DNA from: Schistocephalus solidus
Lineage: Eukaryota > Platyhelminthes > Cestoda > Diphyllobothriidea > Diphyllobothriidae
Direction of reading: 5' to 3'
Assembly (NCBI GenBank): GCA_017591395.1
Contig: WEDG01001357.1
Span: 186,001 to 250,000 of the forward strand
Length of the DNA stretch: 64,000 nucleotides
Part shown: piece after piece, positions 47,013 to 64,000 of the stretch
Layout: the number at the start of each line of letters is the position of its first letter
Position numbering within the stretch: the stretch's first letter is position 1
Translations under genes and position numbers: made by a program
The notes under the pieces: generated by a model
Databases searched by the model: none
Seen by the model: the letters and a program-made list of their open reading frames with translations, nothing else
What the model was told of the DNA's origin: nothing

Positions 47013-49746
47013 TTTATGTACACCAATGCACAGAGTATGCTGTCAAAACTCGACGAGCTTAAGATTCATGTCTGCGAGCTATCTCCTGATATAATTTCCC
47101 TAAGAGACATATTGTTGTCCCATCATGTGGACGACCGGGAGGTAACTACGGCTGGCTATCAACTTTTTAAAATAGACAGGAAAGAGCGTCAAGGAGGCGG
47201 CGTACTCACGTATGTGAAAAGCGAACTAACAGTTTTAAACAAAACTTATAAATTGGCGTCTACTTCCGATGCGATATGGCTATCTATAAAAGTGTCAGGT
47301 TAATCCAGTCTAGATTTCCTGACAGTCTACCGTCCACCAAGAAGAGATCCCGTAGCCAATGCTTACCTGCTAGAGGAGCTTGAAAAGATTGCTGCATGGT
47401 TGGATATCCTGATCATGGGTGATTTCAATGCGCCTCACATCGACTGGAGCTTGGCCTGCGCACATAGTTCTGATCTAGCCATTGACGGTTGCCTTCTGAG
47501 CACGGTGCTAAAACTTCCTCTCACACAGCATGTCACTTTTCCAACAAGGGTGTGCGAAGGAAAACAGGCCAATTGCCTGGACCTAGTTCTCACGAAGTCG
47601 CAGGACAGCATCGACGAAGTGTCCTGTCTACCGCCGCTAGGTAAAAGTGACCACGTGGTACTGCGATGGGAGTACTCACTATTTTCTATACCAGAAAAAC
47701 CCACAACAGTCAGAAGGAATATATGGCAAGGCAATTTTGGTGGAATGAGGGCCGAACTCACGCGCACTGAGTGGGAACCTTTATTCGTTGTATACAAGAC
47801 CGAGGACTGAGAAACGTTCCGGGACATACTGCATAGGCTCATGGAAAATCACTGTCCGATTTTGAGAAAAAGGTTAACGAACAGACCGCGATAAGCTTAC
47901 GCAGGTCTTACAACTCGAAGTTAACAAAAAGTGGAGATTGGCGAAAAAATCGCTAACGGACGGAACTCCTGCATCTCTAAATGCGTAGAAAATTCAGAGA
48001 AATCGGGTCAAGGGCCTTATTGTTAGAACAAGACGGGATTTCGAAGTGGACCTCCTGAACCGGTCCACCGCGAACCCGAAACTGTTTTACGGTTACCTCA
48101 GGCAGAAAATACGAAACAAGGATCCGATACCCCTGCTGAGGACCGCCGAGGGTAAAGACCTTACTGAAGACAGTGCGAAGGCCGATCATCTTTCGGAATT
48201 TTCCGGTCTGTTTTCACAAATAAAACGAGAAACGATTACCCTACCGATGGCTTTGAAGTGGATACAATAGTCGAGACTGTTCAAAAGAGCTGTTAAAAGA
48301 GCTGCAAGAGAACTGGCAAAACCACTCTCTACGCTTTTCAAACATCCTTCCAGACCGGAAGTCTACCAGTTGACTGGAAATCCGAATAGATTACGCCGCT
48401 CTATAAGGGTGGAAGCCGGGTCTCTGCAAACAATTATCGACCAGTCAGCCTAACTTCAGTTTGCTGCAACATCATGGAAAAAATAATACAGCAACAACTA
48501 ATGCAGTTCCTAGAACATAACCAACTGCCTTCTAAGGTCCAGCACGGTTTCCATAGAGGTAGGTCCTGCGTCACAAATTTGCTCTACTGTTTAGAACGTT
48601 GCACTGAGGCGGTCGATAGAGTAAATACGGTGCACGCATTCTAAATCGACTTCAAAAAGGCTTTTGATAGCGTGCCGCACCACCGCCTTCTTTATAAACG
48701 GAACCACACAGGAGAAAGAGCTAGACTTCTGACATGGATAGAAAACTTCTAAATGGCCGCTCACAAACTGTCCATATCAGCGACAAACAGTCGACCAAGG
48801 TTGAGGTTGAGAGCGGTGTTCCCCAAGGCTCTGTTCTCGGCCCTAATTTGTACACTGTCTACATCAACGATTGTGCCAACGAACTGTACTGCGATATTGC
48901 CATGTTTGCCAATGATCTCAAACTTTGGCGCGCTATTCAAACGGCAGCTGATGAAAAGAACTTGCAAGCAAACTTAAATCGACTCCAGAAATGGTCAAAT
49001 GACTGGCTCTTGCCGTTTAATGAGAGCAAGTGCAATATCATAAGAGTCGGAAAAAGCAGTCCTTCGAACCGTACGTTTTACCGTCTGAATTGCATTCCAT
49101 TGAAAAAATTGGATGCCTTAAAGAACCTGGGAGTTTGGACCACGCCCTCGCTTAAAACCTCCATACATTGCGCAAAGGTAGCGAAGTCCGCTATGTCGAT
49201 TCTGTACCTCGTTAAACGAGCTTTTGCAGCCATCACTACCGACTGTTTCGCTCAAGTCTTTGCAAAATTCGTGCGGCCGCAGTTGGAGTCCGCTATCCAA
49301 GCTTGGAGACCCTAGGCGGCGAAGGATATCAACACCCTCGAAAAGGTCCAAATGCGAGCAACCAAACTTGTCCTTGGACATGGCTCACAGCCTTATGAAA
49401 CACGGCTGTCGAATCTCAATCTCTTTCCCTTGCGCTATAGACAGCTTCGTGGAGACTTGATTCTAACATTCCGCATACTACGCGTCCAGGACTGCTGTCT
49501 CGTCCCAGGTGATTTCTTCAAATTAGCAACAACAAAGAACTTGTGAGGTCATCCTCTCAAATTACATGTGACTGGAGCAAGGCTAGACACTCGGATGTAC
49601 TTCTTCTCCAAAGAATAGTTGAAGCTTGGAATAATCTTCCTCTGGATGTTGTTATGTCGGACTCCTTGGAGATTTTTAAGCGAAAGTTATATCGATATAA
49701 TGGTGCAAGAATGACGTCAGGAAATAAGGTATTTAGGATACTATAA
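47013..49746 (+). pseudogene. LINE family C ORF2 with dead endonuclease and RT sites
   Basis: The endonuclease opens YTNAQSMLSKLDELKIHV. Where TETW is expected it reads RDIL (47103-47114), so the catalytic Glu is lost. RQGGGVLTYVKSEL, a stop at 47301, then MGDFNAPHIDWS and KSDHVVLRW follow with GDFN and SDH kept. The RT shows LYKGGSRVSANNYRPVSLTS (48398-48450), HGFHRGRSCVTNL, DFKKAFDSVPHHR, then GVPQGSVLGPNLYTVYINDC (motif B). Motif C reads FAND: the first aspartate codon has become AAT (48911-48913). C-terminal blocks are FVRPQLESAIQAWRP and AWNNLPLDVV. Stops are scattered throughout. Inactive. Confidence 0.83.
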
Positions 49747-50599
49747 GCTGTATTTGAGTAACATTTCTTTATGTTTGTTATTTTCGTTCGAGGGCTTGCA
49801 CTCTCCCAAAATTCCCATGCTGAGGTCCCCGAGGTCTTCGCTGCTTAATTATTTGCACACCTTGGTGACACCGTGAGTGTTCGCATCAGCTGGACTGGCA
49901 GCCATCGTCTATGTGGTGTATGAACGTTCTCCCTTGGTTTAAACTGCAACGGACCGATGATGATCTGGGCGGATATCTACGCCTTCGAAATCAATCAACG
50001 GACTCTGCAATCAGCAAGGGAGCATCTGGCTGCACCTTCCGCACTTCGGTGCTGATTCATGCGACCTCCGCGATGCCCCCCGTCGGACCCCCTCCCCAAG
50101 AGTGACAGTTTTTTTCTCCTAAATATCACTGGTAGTTATTTTTTCACTGTCTGCTCCTTTTAAACTATGTTCCAGCCAGTTGACTCATTTCAATTGGCCT
50201 CGCAAACATATCGAGATACTATTTTTTGATACCACAACACGCATTTTCAAAGGTCACTCACCTTCATCTCCCTCAAATATACTGATACGGATATACTTAT
50301 GGGTAAAAAATCACAGAGCAAATTCCTGACGATGTTGTTCATCCCCTCCACTCTGACTGAATTGGAATGAAGTCTTCCCATCCCATGCGCCAAGGCTTCC
50401 GACATAAATTTTGCTTACATCAGCATACCAGCGTTTTGTACTATTGTTTCTAGCATACTACCATGCATGCAGAAAGAGAGAGAAATCAAGAAACTGAGAT
50501 TGGAATTGACGCCCCATTATATGTCCATTTGTAATCTTTTGGATCTTTTGCTTTACCTAATGGTCTAAGTGAATTGAACCGTTCCAAATAAACCGTTTT

Positions 50600-50603
<4 letters not shown>

Positions 50604-50652
<49 letters not shown>
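50604..50652 (+). repeat. microsatellite (CT)n(GT)n
   Basis: About 17 CT units run directly into about 8 GT/TG units. This is a compound dinucleotide repeat lying just left of repeat D copy 4. Confidence 0.95.
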
Positions 50653-50689
50653 CCCTCCTAAACGGGCCACGTGGTAGATACGTTGGACC

Positions 50690-51020
50690 AACAACGGGGC
50701 CACATTAGGGCACGGCAGGCGTTATTCGGGTTGCGCTCCCATAACAAATGCCGAACATGGAGGTGTGGTGGCACGCCTAGGGGCGGCTAGGACTTAGGGG
50801 ACCCAGCCGCGCCAGCCACCTGCGTCTCTCTCTCGCCTCCGGTCTTCTTGACTCTGTCTTGACACCGGGCTCAGGTGGGGAGGAGGAGAGAGTGCGGTAG
50901 ATGCAGCGCAAGTCTACTATCACTTTAAACTAAATCGCGCGCAAGTCACCGTCCCTGCTCCACTTTCCCATGGAGCATACGGTGGACATCGTCGGACTAC
51001 GACGGTCGAGCTGTCGTCGT
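50690..51020 (-). repeat. dispersed repeat D, copy 4
   Basis: Reading the minus strand from about 51020 gives the blocks of copy 2 in the same order: a CGACCGTCG-like start, GTCCACCGTATGCTCCA, GGTGACTTGCGCG, CCTGAGCCCGGTGTCAAGAC, CAAGAAGACCGG, a GC-rich CCAGCCGCGCC-type centre and GGGCGTGCCACC-like sequence. The two copies are clearly homologous with point and indel differences. The microsatellite lies at its 3' side. Confidence 0.65.
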
Positions 51021-57400
<6,380 letters not shown>

Positions 57401-59500
57401 TAACTCATGCAATGTCTATAGAATTTGAGGTAGTAGCAGGACAGGCATTATAAAGTTTTTGTTGTGTTTGTTGTATTAAATTGATGAACAAAAAGCTGTT
57501 TAATTAATAAAGAGATCACTTAAAATCAGTTTATTCATTGAAAAATGGGGTTAAATGGGGCAAACTCCGACGTTTCTTGCTATCGAGGAATTTTTCTACG
57601 TTATTACACGCTACAGGTCAAAACATTTTGCTTTTATGCGCAGTACTATGAATGAACATTAATAGAAGCCGGAAAAATTTGGAATATATCCCTTCAGAGA
57701 GCGGAAAATTTTGTTTTGTTTTCACGAAAATCAGGTGAATGCAAGTTCGAGAGCTTACATTGTTTTCGGAAAAATGACATATTTAGTTTAAAAAATCAAG
57801 TTTTGCAAAGTAATGACGTTTTTCTCCCAAAAAAACGTTGTAATAAACTTTTGTGAATGAACTTTGTTTTACCACACCGATAGTTTGGACCTTAGACACG
57901 CATATATACGAGACGCGCTGATACACCGCGACTTTTCGCAGTCACGGCGTACGCGAATCCTGAAAGACAATTTCGGTCTGCAGTTGACTATAAATGAATA
58001 AGGAAACTTAAAACGGAAGGAGTGGAAAATTCACATTTTATCGCAAAATCTGAGTATATATGCAGTCACTCTCTTGTGTGTTTAAAAGCTTAGAACTAGA
58101 TAAGCAAAGATATCGAAAAACGCTCCAATAGAAAGAGTAAAGAGATTTCTTTAATTTTCAACAGAAATTGTATCCCTACTTTTCAGTAAAGTCGAAAATT
58201 TGGTCAAACGGTTTTTTCTTGACTTCCCTTTGAAAAAACGTTAATTACGCAGGAATTCGACAGCGAAACATCTAATTAAAACACTTATTAAAAAGGTAAC
58301 TTATTATGGGAAATTTTTTAACTAATTATAGCATATATTTTCCCAGCTTCTGTTGTGGACGTTCATTTTTCATGGCAGCGAGTTTTCATGTTTGTGTGAG
58401 TCTACAAATATGACCCAGACGGCCGTCTGCATTAGAAAGAATGCCCAAAAATGCACGTCTTCGGTAAATGCTTTTCAGAAATATGTTCTTTTGAGGGTTT
58501 TACCAAACACATCGAACGGAATGTACATTTATGGGCAGTTGACTGAAGACACTGAAAATCGTAAAGAATTCACCTCATTTTCAAAGACTTTCTGCAACTC
58601 ATCGTAATAGAAAACCCAACATATTTATAGATAAATTTAACAATAGAATAGTCATGTTTACATACACCAAATGGTACGTTTACGATTGCACCTGACGATT
58701 CTATTTAAATTTATTAGTCATCGACCGACCTGTGAACATGTAAGCTTATGAAATATTATATTTCTGTGACGTCCCTATCGGCGCAATGATGCGAAAATAT
58801 ACTTGCCTTGGTCAAACGCATCTAAGACAATCTACAAACGGAAGAAAAACTACCAAGTCTTGTGACACGGTGTTGGAATATACACTTTCATGTTAGGCTG
58901 CTTGATGACGGCCATACTTTACGTTGCGCTTAATCTAGAGGAATATGTATGTGCAAAACTCTGAAAAAGACTATTTTCAAAAGTAATTTGGCTTTTTCTG
59001 CTTTATTCACTCGTTTAATTGCATGGACAGGCTTCCTATACATTTACAACTTCAGTTTACTCAAGTAGGTCAATTTTTCACATTTTCGTAATCCGTACCT
59101 ATTCTAAAAAATTAGCAATTCTAGACAATGTAATGTTAATTTTCAAACCACAAAAAGCCATATACTTCCTAACAATCGGTTCTTTATCGATGTAAAATTT
59201 TGGTGGGCGCAGTATGCACTGATTTCGCGAAACGGGACTGGACTCATGAAATCCATCAGATTTCATGAGTTAGGACACCTACTGTATGAACCAGCTTTTG
59301 GGACACCTTTGTGTCTGATATGTTCTATTTCGCAGAGATCAAAATAATATACCAGGATGACAGACAGCCCTGAACACGCTCACTGAACTCGTCAACAATG
59401 AAACAACTGGTGTAAAAAAGTAACGATCAAAGTTGTCTATCGTCGTCGCTACCACTGCCTTATTGGCCCTATAGGGCCGACGGTCACGGTAAAGGGGGTA
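57401..59500. other. unassigned AT-rich region with a perfect hairpin
   Basis: AT-rich DNA with many A and T runs and no recognisable protein. An 84-codon plus frame (58353-58607) has several cysteines (CLCESTN, AVCIRKN) but no family match. It may be an unrecognised non-autonomous transposon. I found no terminal inverted repeats bounding it. Confidence 0.35.
59242..59270. repeat. perfect 12-bp inverted repeat
   Basis: ACTCATGAAATC (59242-59253) and GATTTCATGAGT (59259-59270) are exact reverse complements around the five-base loop CATCA. No T-run follows, so it does not look like an intrinsic terminator. It could be the tip of a palindromic transposon end. Confidence 0.9.
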
Positions 59501-62060
59501 GGTGGTGGCCGGAGGTCACGTGACACCGCTCCACCGCGAGGCCGAACGAAACTCACTCTATCACTCCGAGGCCAGCAGACACGCCGACTTGCCTACAACT
59601 AAGCCGGCTCCAAAGGGGACAAAGGTCACGCAATCTAGCCAGTGGTCCATCTCCCGGGATCAAAGGCACAGCGGTGAACGGGCTGATTAAAGTTTGTGTG
59701 TCGAGCACGGCTGTACTACGAAACAGCGGTCATTGTGTCGATGTTGGTGTTTCAGCTGTGGTTCGCCGTGTCTGGGGGAGGGGGTGACGAGGCCGTAGAT
59801 TCTAAATGATCCAGCATAGATTAGCGACTCTTATTAGGTTGTGCGCGCAAGCCAGTGAGCCTGGCACGCAGGCTTTCGTATTTAGAGCCCAGATCGACAT
59901 GGCGGTTGATGCTGGTCGTGCTGGCGTGCCAGGTCTCGAGGAATTCACGCGCCTCTTTGGTGTTAACCATTGCAACCACTTCGGTGCCTCGAGGGCGTGA
60001 GCAAACACGAGTGACAAAGGATCACGTCGGTGGATGACTAATTTATATTCGTTTATACGCGTCCGAATTCGTCACCAGTATGACCAATATAACTGCAAGA
60101 GCTGTTAGCGCATGGAATGCGGTAGACGACATTAGTTGCTGCTGTTTTGGTATGAAGTCTTTTACTGGGGATAATGTATTGCGAAATGGAAATGCCAAGC
60201 CGGTTTACTTATCGGGGATCACTTCGGAGATTTCGTGCACGTAGGGTAGGGAGTAGAATTTACGCGGTCCTGCTTCTCCATTAGAGCCGAAGGTTTGTGA
60301 TTGCCTCTGGTGTCTGAGACAGCTTTTCACAAAACTGACTGGGTAGCCGTTGAGTCGGAATAACTGATACAGGTAAGTTAGTTCTTTTTTGCGTAGGTCA
60401 TCGCTACTACAACAACGAAAGGGCTCGAATGCAACTTCTTTTATTGGCGGCAGGATGGTTGCCTTCAAAGGTAAGTATGATATTGGCATTAGAGCCTTTT
60501 CAGCGGACACTCGTTGCGAGGCCGCCATCGCCGACGTTTTTGGATACTCACATCAAGGAACGGGAGGATACCTGTTGCCTCTTCACGAGTAAACTGAATA
60601 GCTGGGAAAACGCTATTCAGGCTCTGATGGAACTACGCTACTTCGGAGGTCTTTATGATAAAAAAATTTATTATCTGCGTATCAGACCCACATTTTAGAC
60701 TGACAGTTTCGTATAACCTCCTCTTCTAGCTGTTACAACACCAGTTCTGCCAGTAGACATGATATCGGTAAGCCCATTGGGGTACCCTTAACCTGTTGAT
60801 GGAACTTTCAATCGAATTGACAATAGTTCTTGAGACAGAGTCTAAACACTTTTGAAACGTGTTTTATTGGGATGTCGATTGAATTATCTTGCAGGCGCCG
60901 AGTTATGCTCTCAATTTACAGATCATTTTGTATTGAAGAAAACAGGGAAACCACGTCAAACGATAGAATACACTCATCAGGACTTACTTTAAGGCCTTGA
61001 ATCTTTTGGAGGAATGCCTGAGAGTTTTTGGTGCTCTATTGTGGTCCATTGGTGAGGTGCTTCAGGTGCTTGTATAACCGTTTGGCGAGGTTGTGAGTGG
61101 GAGATCCACTGAGTGGTACTATGATCCTCACTGGCGCACCTGTTTTGTGCACTTTTGGGAAGCCATATGCGTTTGTTATGCGGGGGGTCACTGAGATTCA
61201 TAAATCTGGAGTCATCGCACGTTATGAGTTTCAATCGAGCAAGCTCAGTAATCTTCATCGCAAATGTGGCCTGCTTTTTATTTTGATCCTCTGTGAATAC
61301 TATGTAGGCTTCCCTATCGTTGAAGACTTGGTTAGCCTTGTTGACGTAGTCAGTCTCTTCCATGATGACGGTGGCGCCATCCTTGTCAGCAGAAACAATC
61401 ACTATGCTAGCGTCTGTCTTCTAAGATATTAGTCCCTTTTTCCTCGTCGATTGGCAAGACTTGGCGCTGTTTCTTTTGCCGAAAGAGACTAGTGGTACAG
61501 CTGTGTATGTCCGCACGCATGTCTTCCGGCACAACAGAGGTCAGTAGGACAGATTCAAGGCTCGCTAGGAAGTTTGTAGGCACAGCATCGGTGTGGCTGA
61601 ATTTCGTGTCTTTAGATTTTAGACCAATCCCAGCGGATGTTAGAATCCTTTTGGAGAGGTCAACAACTGTTTTCGATCTGTGGTTTTCGTTGGGAGGACG
61701 GCGAAGATATTGCAGTTTAACTTGAAGTTTGGCTCACTTTTTCATTCTGGCATTTATTCGTTGTAGTATGTTCTCAAATACATTTTCACGTAATGCTGAA
61801 ACGCACCGTGCTCGAAGGTCGGGTATTGTTACTTCAACTTTGCAAAGACGATGGTGGAAGTCTGATATAAGTGCGCTCAAAACTTTAAATCCGTATTTGC
61901 ACGCAATTATTCTTCCAGTCACGTTCGACAAGGTGGGCTTGAAGCGATGAGACTTCGGTAGAATGTCATGATCGCGACAGTGGTGAAGAAACGTCAGCTG
62001 CTGGTAAGTCCTCGCCTTTATCTGTGCGAATTTCTCCCAACGTCTGGTACGGATAAGCAT
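59500..62060 (-). mobile_element. Penelope-like element (family 1), minus-strand copy
   Basis: The minus-strand order is an N-terminal region (62060-61734), a linker, the reverse transcriptase (about 61400-60650), a post-RT region, a GIY-YIG endonuclease (about 60140-59830) and a 3' UTR of a few hundred bases. Penelope-like elements are the only common retroelements that join a telomerase-related RT to a C-terminal GIY-YIG nuclease, so the pairing is diagnostic. The right end meets an oppositely oriented fragment of the same family near 62050. The 3' limit is approximate. Confidence 0.82.
59830..62060 (-). pseudogene. Penelope RT / GIY-YIG polyprotein remnant
   Basis: N-terminal block YQQLTFLHHCRDHDILPKS (about 61960-62010). 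Then VSADKDGATVIMEETDYVNK (61340-61400), LKLITCDDSRFMNLSDP, and AYGFPKVHKTGAPVRII in a second phase. Motif A is ILSFDVVSLFSSI (about 60950), motif B is KGTPMGLPIS (about 60775), and motif C is YADN (60670-60681) with the last aspartate changed and a TGA just before it. FRLNGYPVSFVKSCL lies near 60350. The GIY-YIG region reads YRIPCANSSCSYIGHTGDEF (about 60075-60140), then DPLSLVFAHALE, REFLETWHASTTSINRHVDL and a stop after LRAQPNKSR. Several frameshifts and stops separate the blocks, so the protein is not made. Confidence 0.82.
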
Positions 62061-62560
62061 TTGACCCCCAAAAATATGCTGCGCTCAACGCTATCCCGAG
62101 TAAAAGACCCACACCCAAAGAGCAACAAATTATGTCATCTATCACATTACATGTGCTAATTGCTCTGCCGCTTATATCGGTCATACTGGCGACGACTTGG
62201 GGTGTGTATAAACGAATATAAACTATCCATCCGCTGGCATGACCCTTTATCACTCGTGTTTGCGCACGCCCTCGAGGTCGGCAATTGCTTCATTTGGGAT
62301 GGAGCCGAAGTGGTTGTAATGACTAACACCAAAGAGGCGCGTAAATTCCTCGAGACCTGGCACTCTAGCACGACCAGCATCAACCGCCATGTCGATATGA
62401 GCTCTCATTATGAAGGCCTGCGTGCCTGGCTCACTGAATTTCGCCTAATAGCCGCTAATCTATGGTGGACCATGTAGAATCTCGCTACCTCGCCACGCCC
62501 GCACTCCTCAGTGTTGGCCTCACTATCTCTTCCAGTCGACTTTCTCCAAGTCTGTAACCT
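62040..62560 (+). mobile_element. Penelope-like 3' fragment, inverted relative to main copy
   Basis: The plus strand carries only the linker and GIY-YIG end: STLSRVKDPHPKS (62070-62125), YHITCANCSAAYIGHTGDDL in another phase (62137-62200), then DPLSLVFAHALE (62240-62275), FLETWHSSTTSINRHVDMSS, YEGLRAWLTE and a stop at 62475. Its first 3' UTR bases match those of the minus-strand copy (AGCCGCTAATCTATG against AGTCGCTAATCTATG). A TAA in the GIY-YIG domain and a frameshift make it inactive. It is joined 5' to 5' with the main copy. Confidence 0.75.
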
Positions 62561-64000
62561 AGCTGGTGCTGGGACTGGACGCAGTAGCTGTTGCGGTTTG
62601 AAGACATTCTTCTAGGCTGACCAGCGCACTTCCCGCATGTATGGCAGTATTTTTTCGGCTTGTGGTAACTGCACCGCTCAGTTAACGCGCACCTTGAGCC
62701 ATTCTGACTGCCCTCCCCGTTGTCGAGCAGCGCAGTTTTTTGTCATGGCAGAACAACGAACACGGTGCAGATGGTGCGCTGTCGACCGTTATCAGCTGGT
62801 TCGTTAGCAATTCATGCAAACGGACTTAACTGAACACTGTCTTCCGGGACTCGGCTTCCTGATGCTAATAAACTCCTGGGGAATGGTGGACGTGCACTTA
62901 TTTATCCGAGCTTATGCAAGCTATGCTATCAGGGCTGGTGATGACAAACGTTCGCATATTAATTTTTCGGCTGGCCGACTATGATCAGGGTTGTTCCTGG
63001 CTGAACAAGACCGAAAGAGATTTCAAGGAAACTCTAGATAGTATTGCAACCTGCAGCTTAAAGTATAAAAGAAATCGAAAGGTCATATGCGTGTGCTTTT
63101 AATGGTGCATTAAACTACCTGATGCTGTCGCTAGCTTTTGTCTTGTCTATTTTACTACCAATCTTTCCAGTCATGATACTGGTTGTCACAGCTCACTGCG
63201 TCAAAACTAAGGGCACGCTGTGTATTTTGAAGAGATCGCCTGCTGTCCGCAGGTTCAATCAACTGTTTTGGCTGTGGAGGATGAACCGATCTGAAGGTCA
63301 AGCTGATCGGTGAACCATGAGGGCTTTGCAGGGTGGGAGTGTCTGCCCGGTCACGCACGCTTGATCTGGAAGGGACGGAGTAGATTCTTGTGGGTATTTG
63401 GCATTACAGAACCAACTCACTTACATGAGTAAGGACAGTGTTGAAGCTTTGGCGTGGGTCGATAGTTTGGTTTAAGAAGTTAGTGCAAGAGTTATTATTC
63501 TGAAATTTGGTGAGGAGGCTGTAGAGTGATTCAGAACTTCTTTGTTCACCATGCTTGGGCTTGGAGATATCAAGTCCCAAAGCAATTGGAGGAGAATGAT
63601 CTCGGGCTGAAACACCAAAACGTACCAAGTGTTTTCACAGATAATGTATGTGATTAGGATGAAACGACTGAAAATGCTTTGATTAAGGTCCCCTGCTAAA
63701 ATTTTGAAATATAATCAATGGTCTGTCTCAGAATTATAGGGGTAGACGTTTCGGGTAAAAAATTTGCCACTGACAGATCTTCCCGGGGGCATTTTAACTC
63801 GGTTAACCTGTTTGTGACTAATTAGTCCTTACAGAAAATCTTGGCTTCTGTTGACTTTTACCGCGAGCACATTCACCCACTCTGAGACCTTTGTCAAGTA
63901 CTTGAAAAATACTGTTCCAATTTCAGGCCGAAGCGTTTAAGAAATAATTTCAGAAGGACTAGTTTTGCGATCATCTCTGATTTCCTGCCTGCCATTTGAA
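62561..64000. other. unassigned region
   Basis: Plus-strand frames at 62914-63102 and 63122-63313 are short. The second starts with a hydrophobic stretch (LAFVLSILLPIFPVMILVV) that resembles a membrane segment, but there is no family match. A 74-codon minus frame (63404-63628) is also unassigned. Confidence 0.4.

Larger units (their letters stand above)
45880..50110 (+). mobile_element. LINE family C (CR1-like) near-full-length copy
   Basis: The plus-strand element contains ORF1 (about 45916-46920), ORF2 (about 47013-49746) and a 3' UTR to about 50110. Domain order and block sequences are those of CR1/jockey-type LINEs and are clearly different from families A, B and Z. Many stops and frameshifts occur, most densely between 47870 and 48700. 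The borders are approximate: the left edge follows a short spacer after copy A4, and the right edge is placed where coding-strand similarity and GC content fall. Confidence 0.8.

Noticed and set aside
50604..50652. CT/GT tract as a regulatory polypyrimidine element
   Set aside because: It is a plain compound microsatellite beside a mobile repeat, with no gene nearby to regulate.

Overview
The window looks like gene-poor, repeat-rich DNA from a metazoan, most likely a flatworm and probably a tapeworm of the diphyllobothriidean type (Spirometra, Dibothriocephalus or Schistocephalus-like). That assignment rests on the mix of CR1/jockey-like LINEs, a LINE with a C-terminal zinc-finger tail, Penelope-like elements and a divergent flatworm-style rhodopsin-like receptor. 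It is inference from recognised protein patterns, not a database result. No bacterial operons, CRISPR arrays or phage genes are present.

Layout. 1-16.3 kb: mostly unassigned AT-rich DNA. It holds one convincing host gene, an intronless seven-transmembrane receptor on the minus strand (1936-2976). It also holds a Penelope GIY-YIG relic (4.2-4.5 kb), two SINE-like units and one copy of a dispersed repeat here called D. 16.3-22.8 kb: minus-strand relics of CR1-like LINE family A (two copies), with a family C-like fragment between them. 24.6-28.6 kb: D repeats, then a 5'-truncated LINE (family Z) that carries reverse transcriptase followed by five C2H2-like fingers. 29.2-31.5 kb: a family A tail beside a decayed MULE/ZSWIM-type transposase gene with a SWIM finger. 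31.5-44.7 kb: a nest of LINE family B copies on both strands. It includes a 1.5-kb tandem duplication whose middle unit is a crossover mosaic, and a long plus-strand element with ORF1, endonuclease and a gutted reverse transcriptase. 44.7-50.1 kb: a family A head fragment and a near-complete but dead family C LINE. 50.6-51.0 kb: a microsatellite and a D copy. 51-59.5 kb: largely unassigned. 59.5-62.5 kb: a Penelope-like element with a second partial copy in head-to-head inverted orientation. 62.5-64 kb: unassigned.

How the parts relate. The retroelements are mainly relics: frameshifts, stop codons and changed catalytic residues are the rule. Family Z needs only a few changes to explain its breaks and keeps its RT catalytic aspartates, so it is among the less decayed copies. 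The receptor is the only clean single-exon gene I would defend as a working host gene. Host genes with short introns could be hidden in the unassigned stretches; I could not assemble any. I found no wholly new system. The most informative observations are the mosaic tandem duplication, the zinc-finger LINE tail, the SWIM/MULE relic and the inverted Penelope arrangement.
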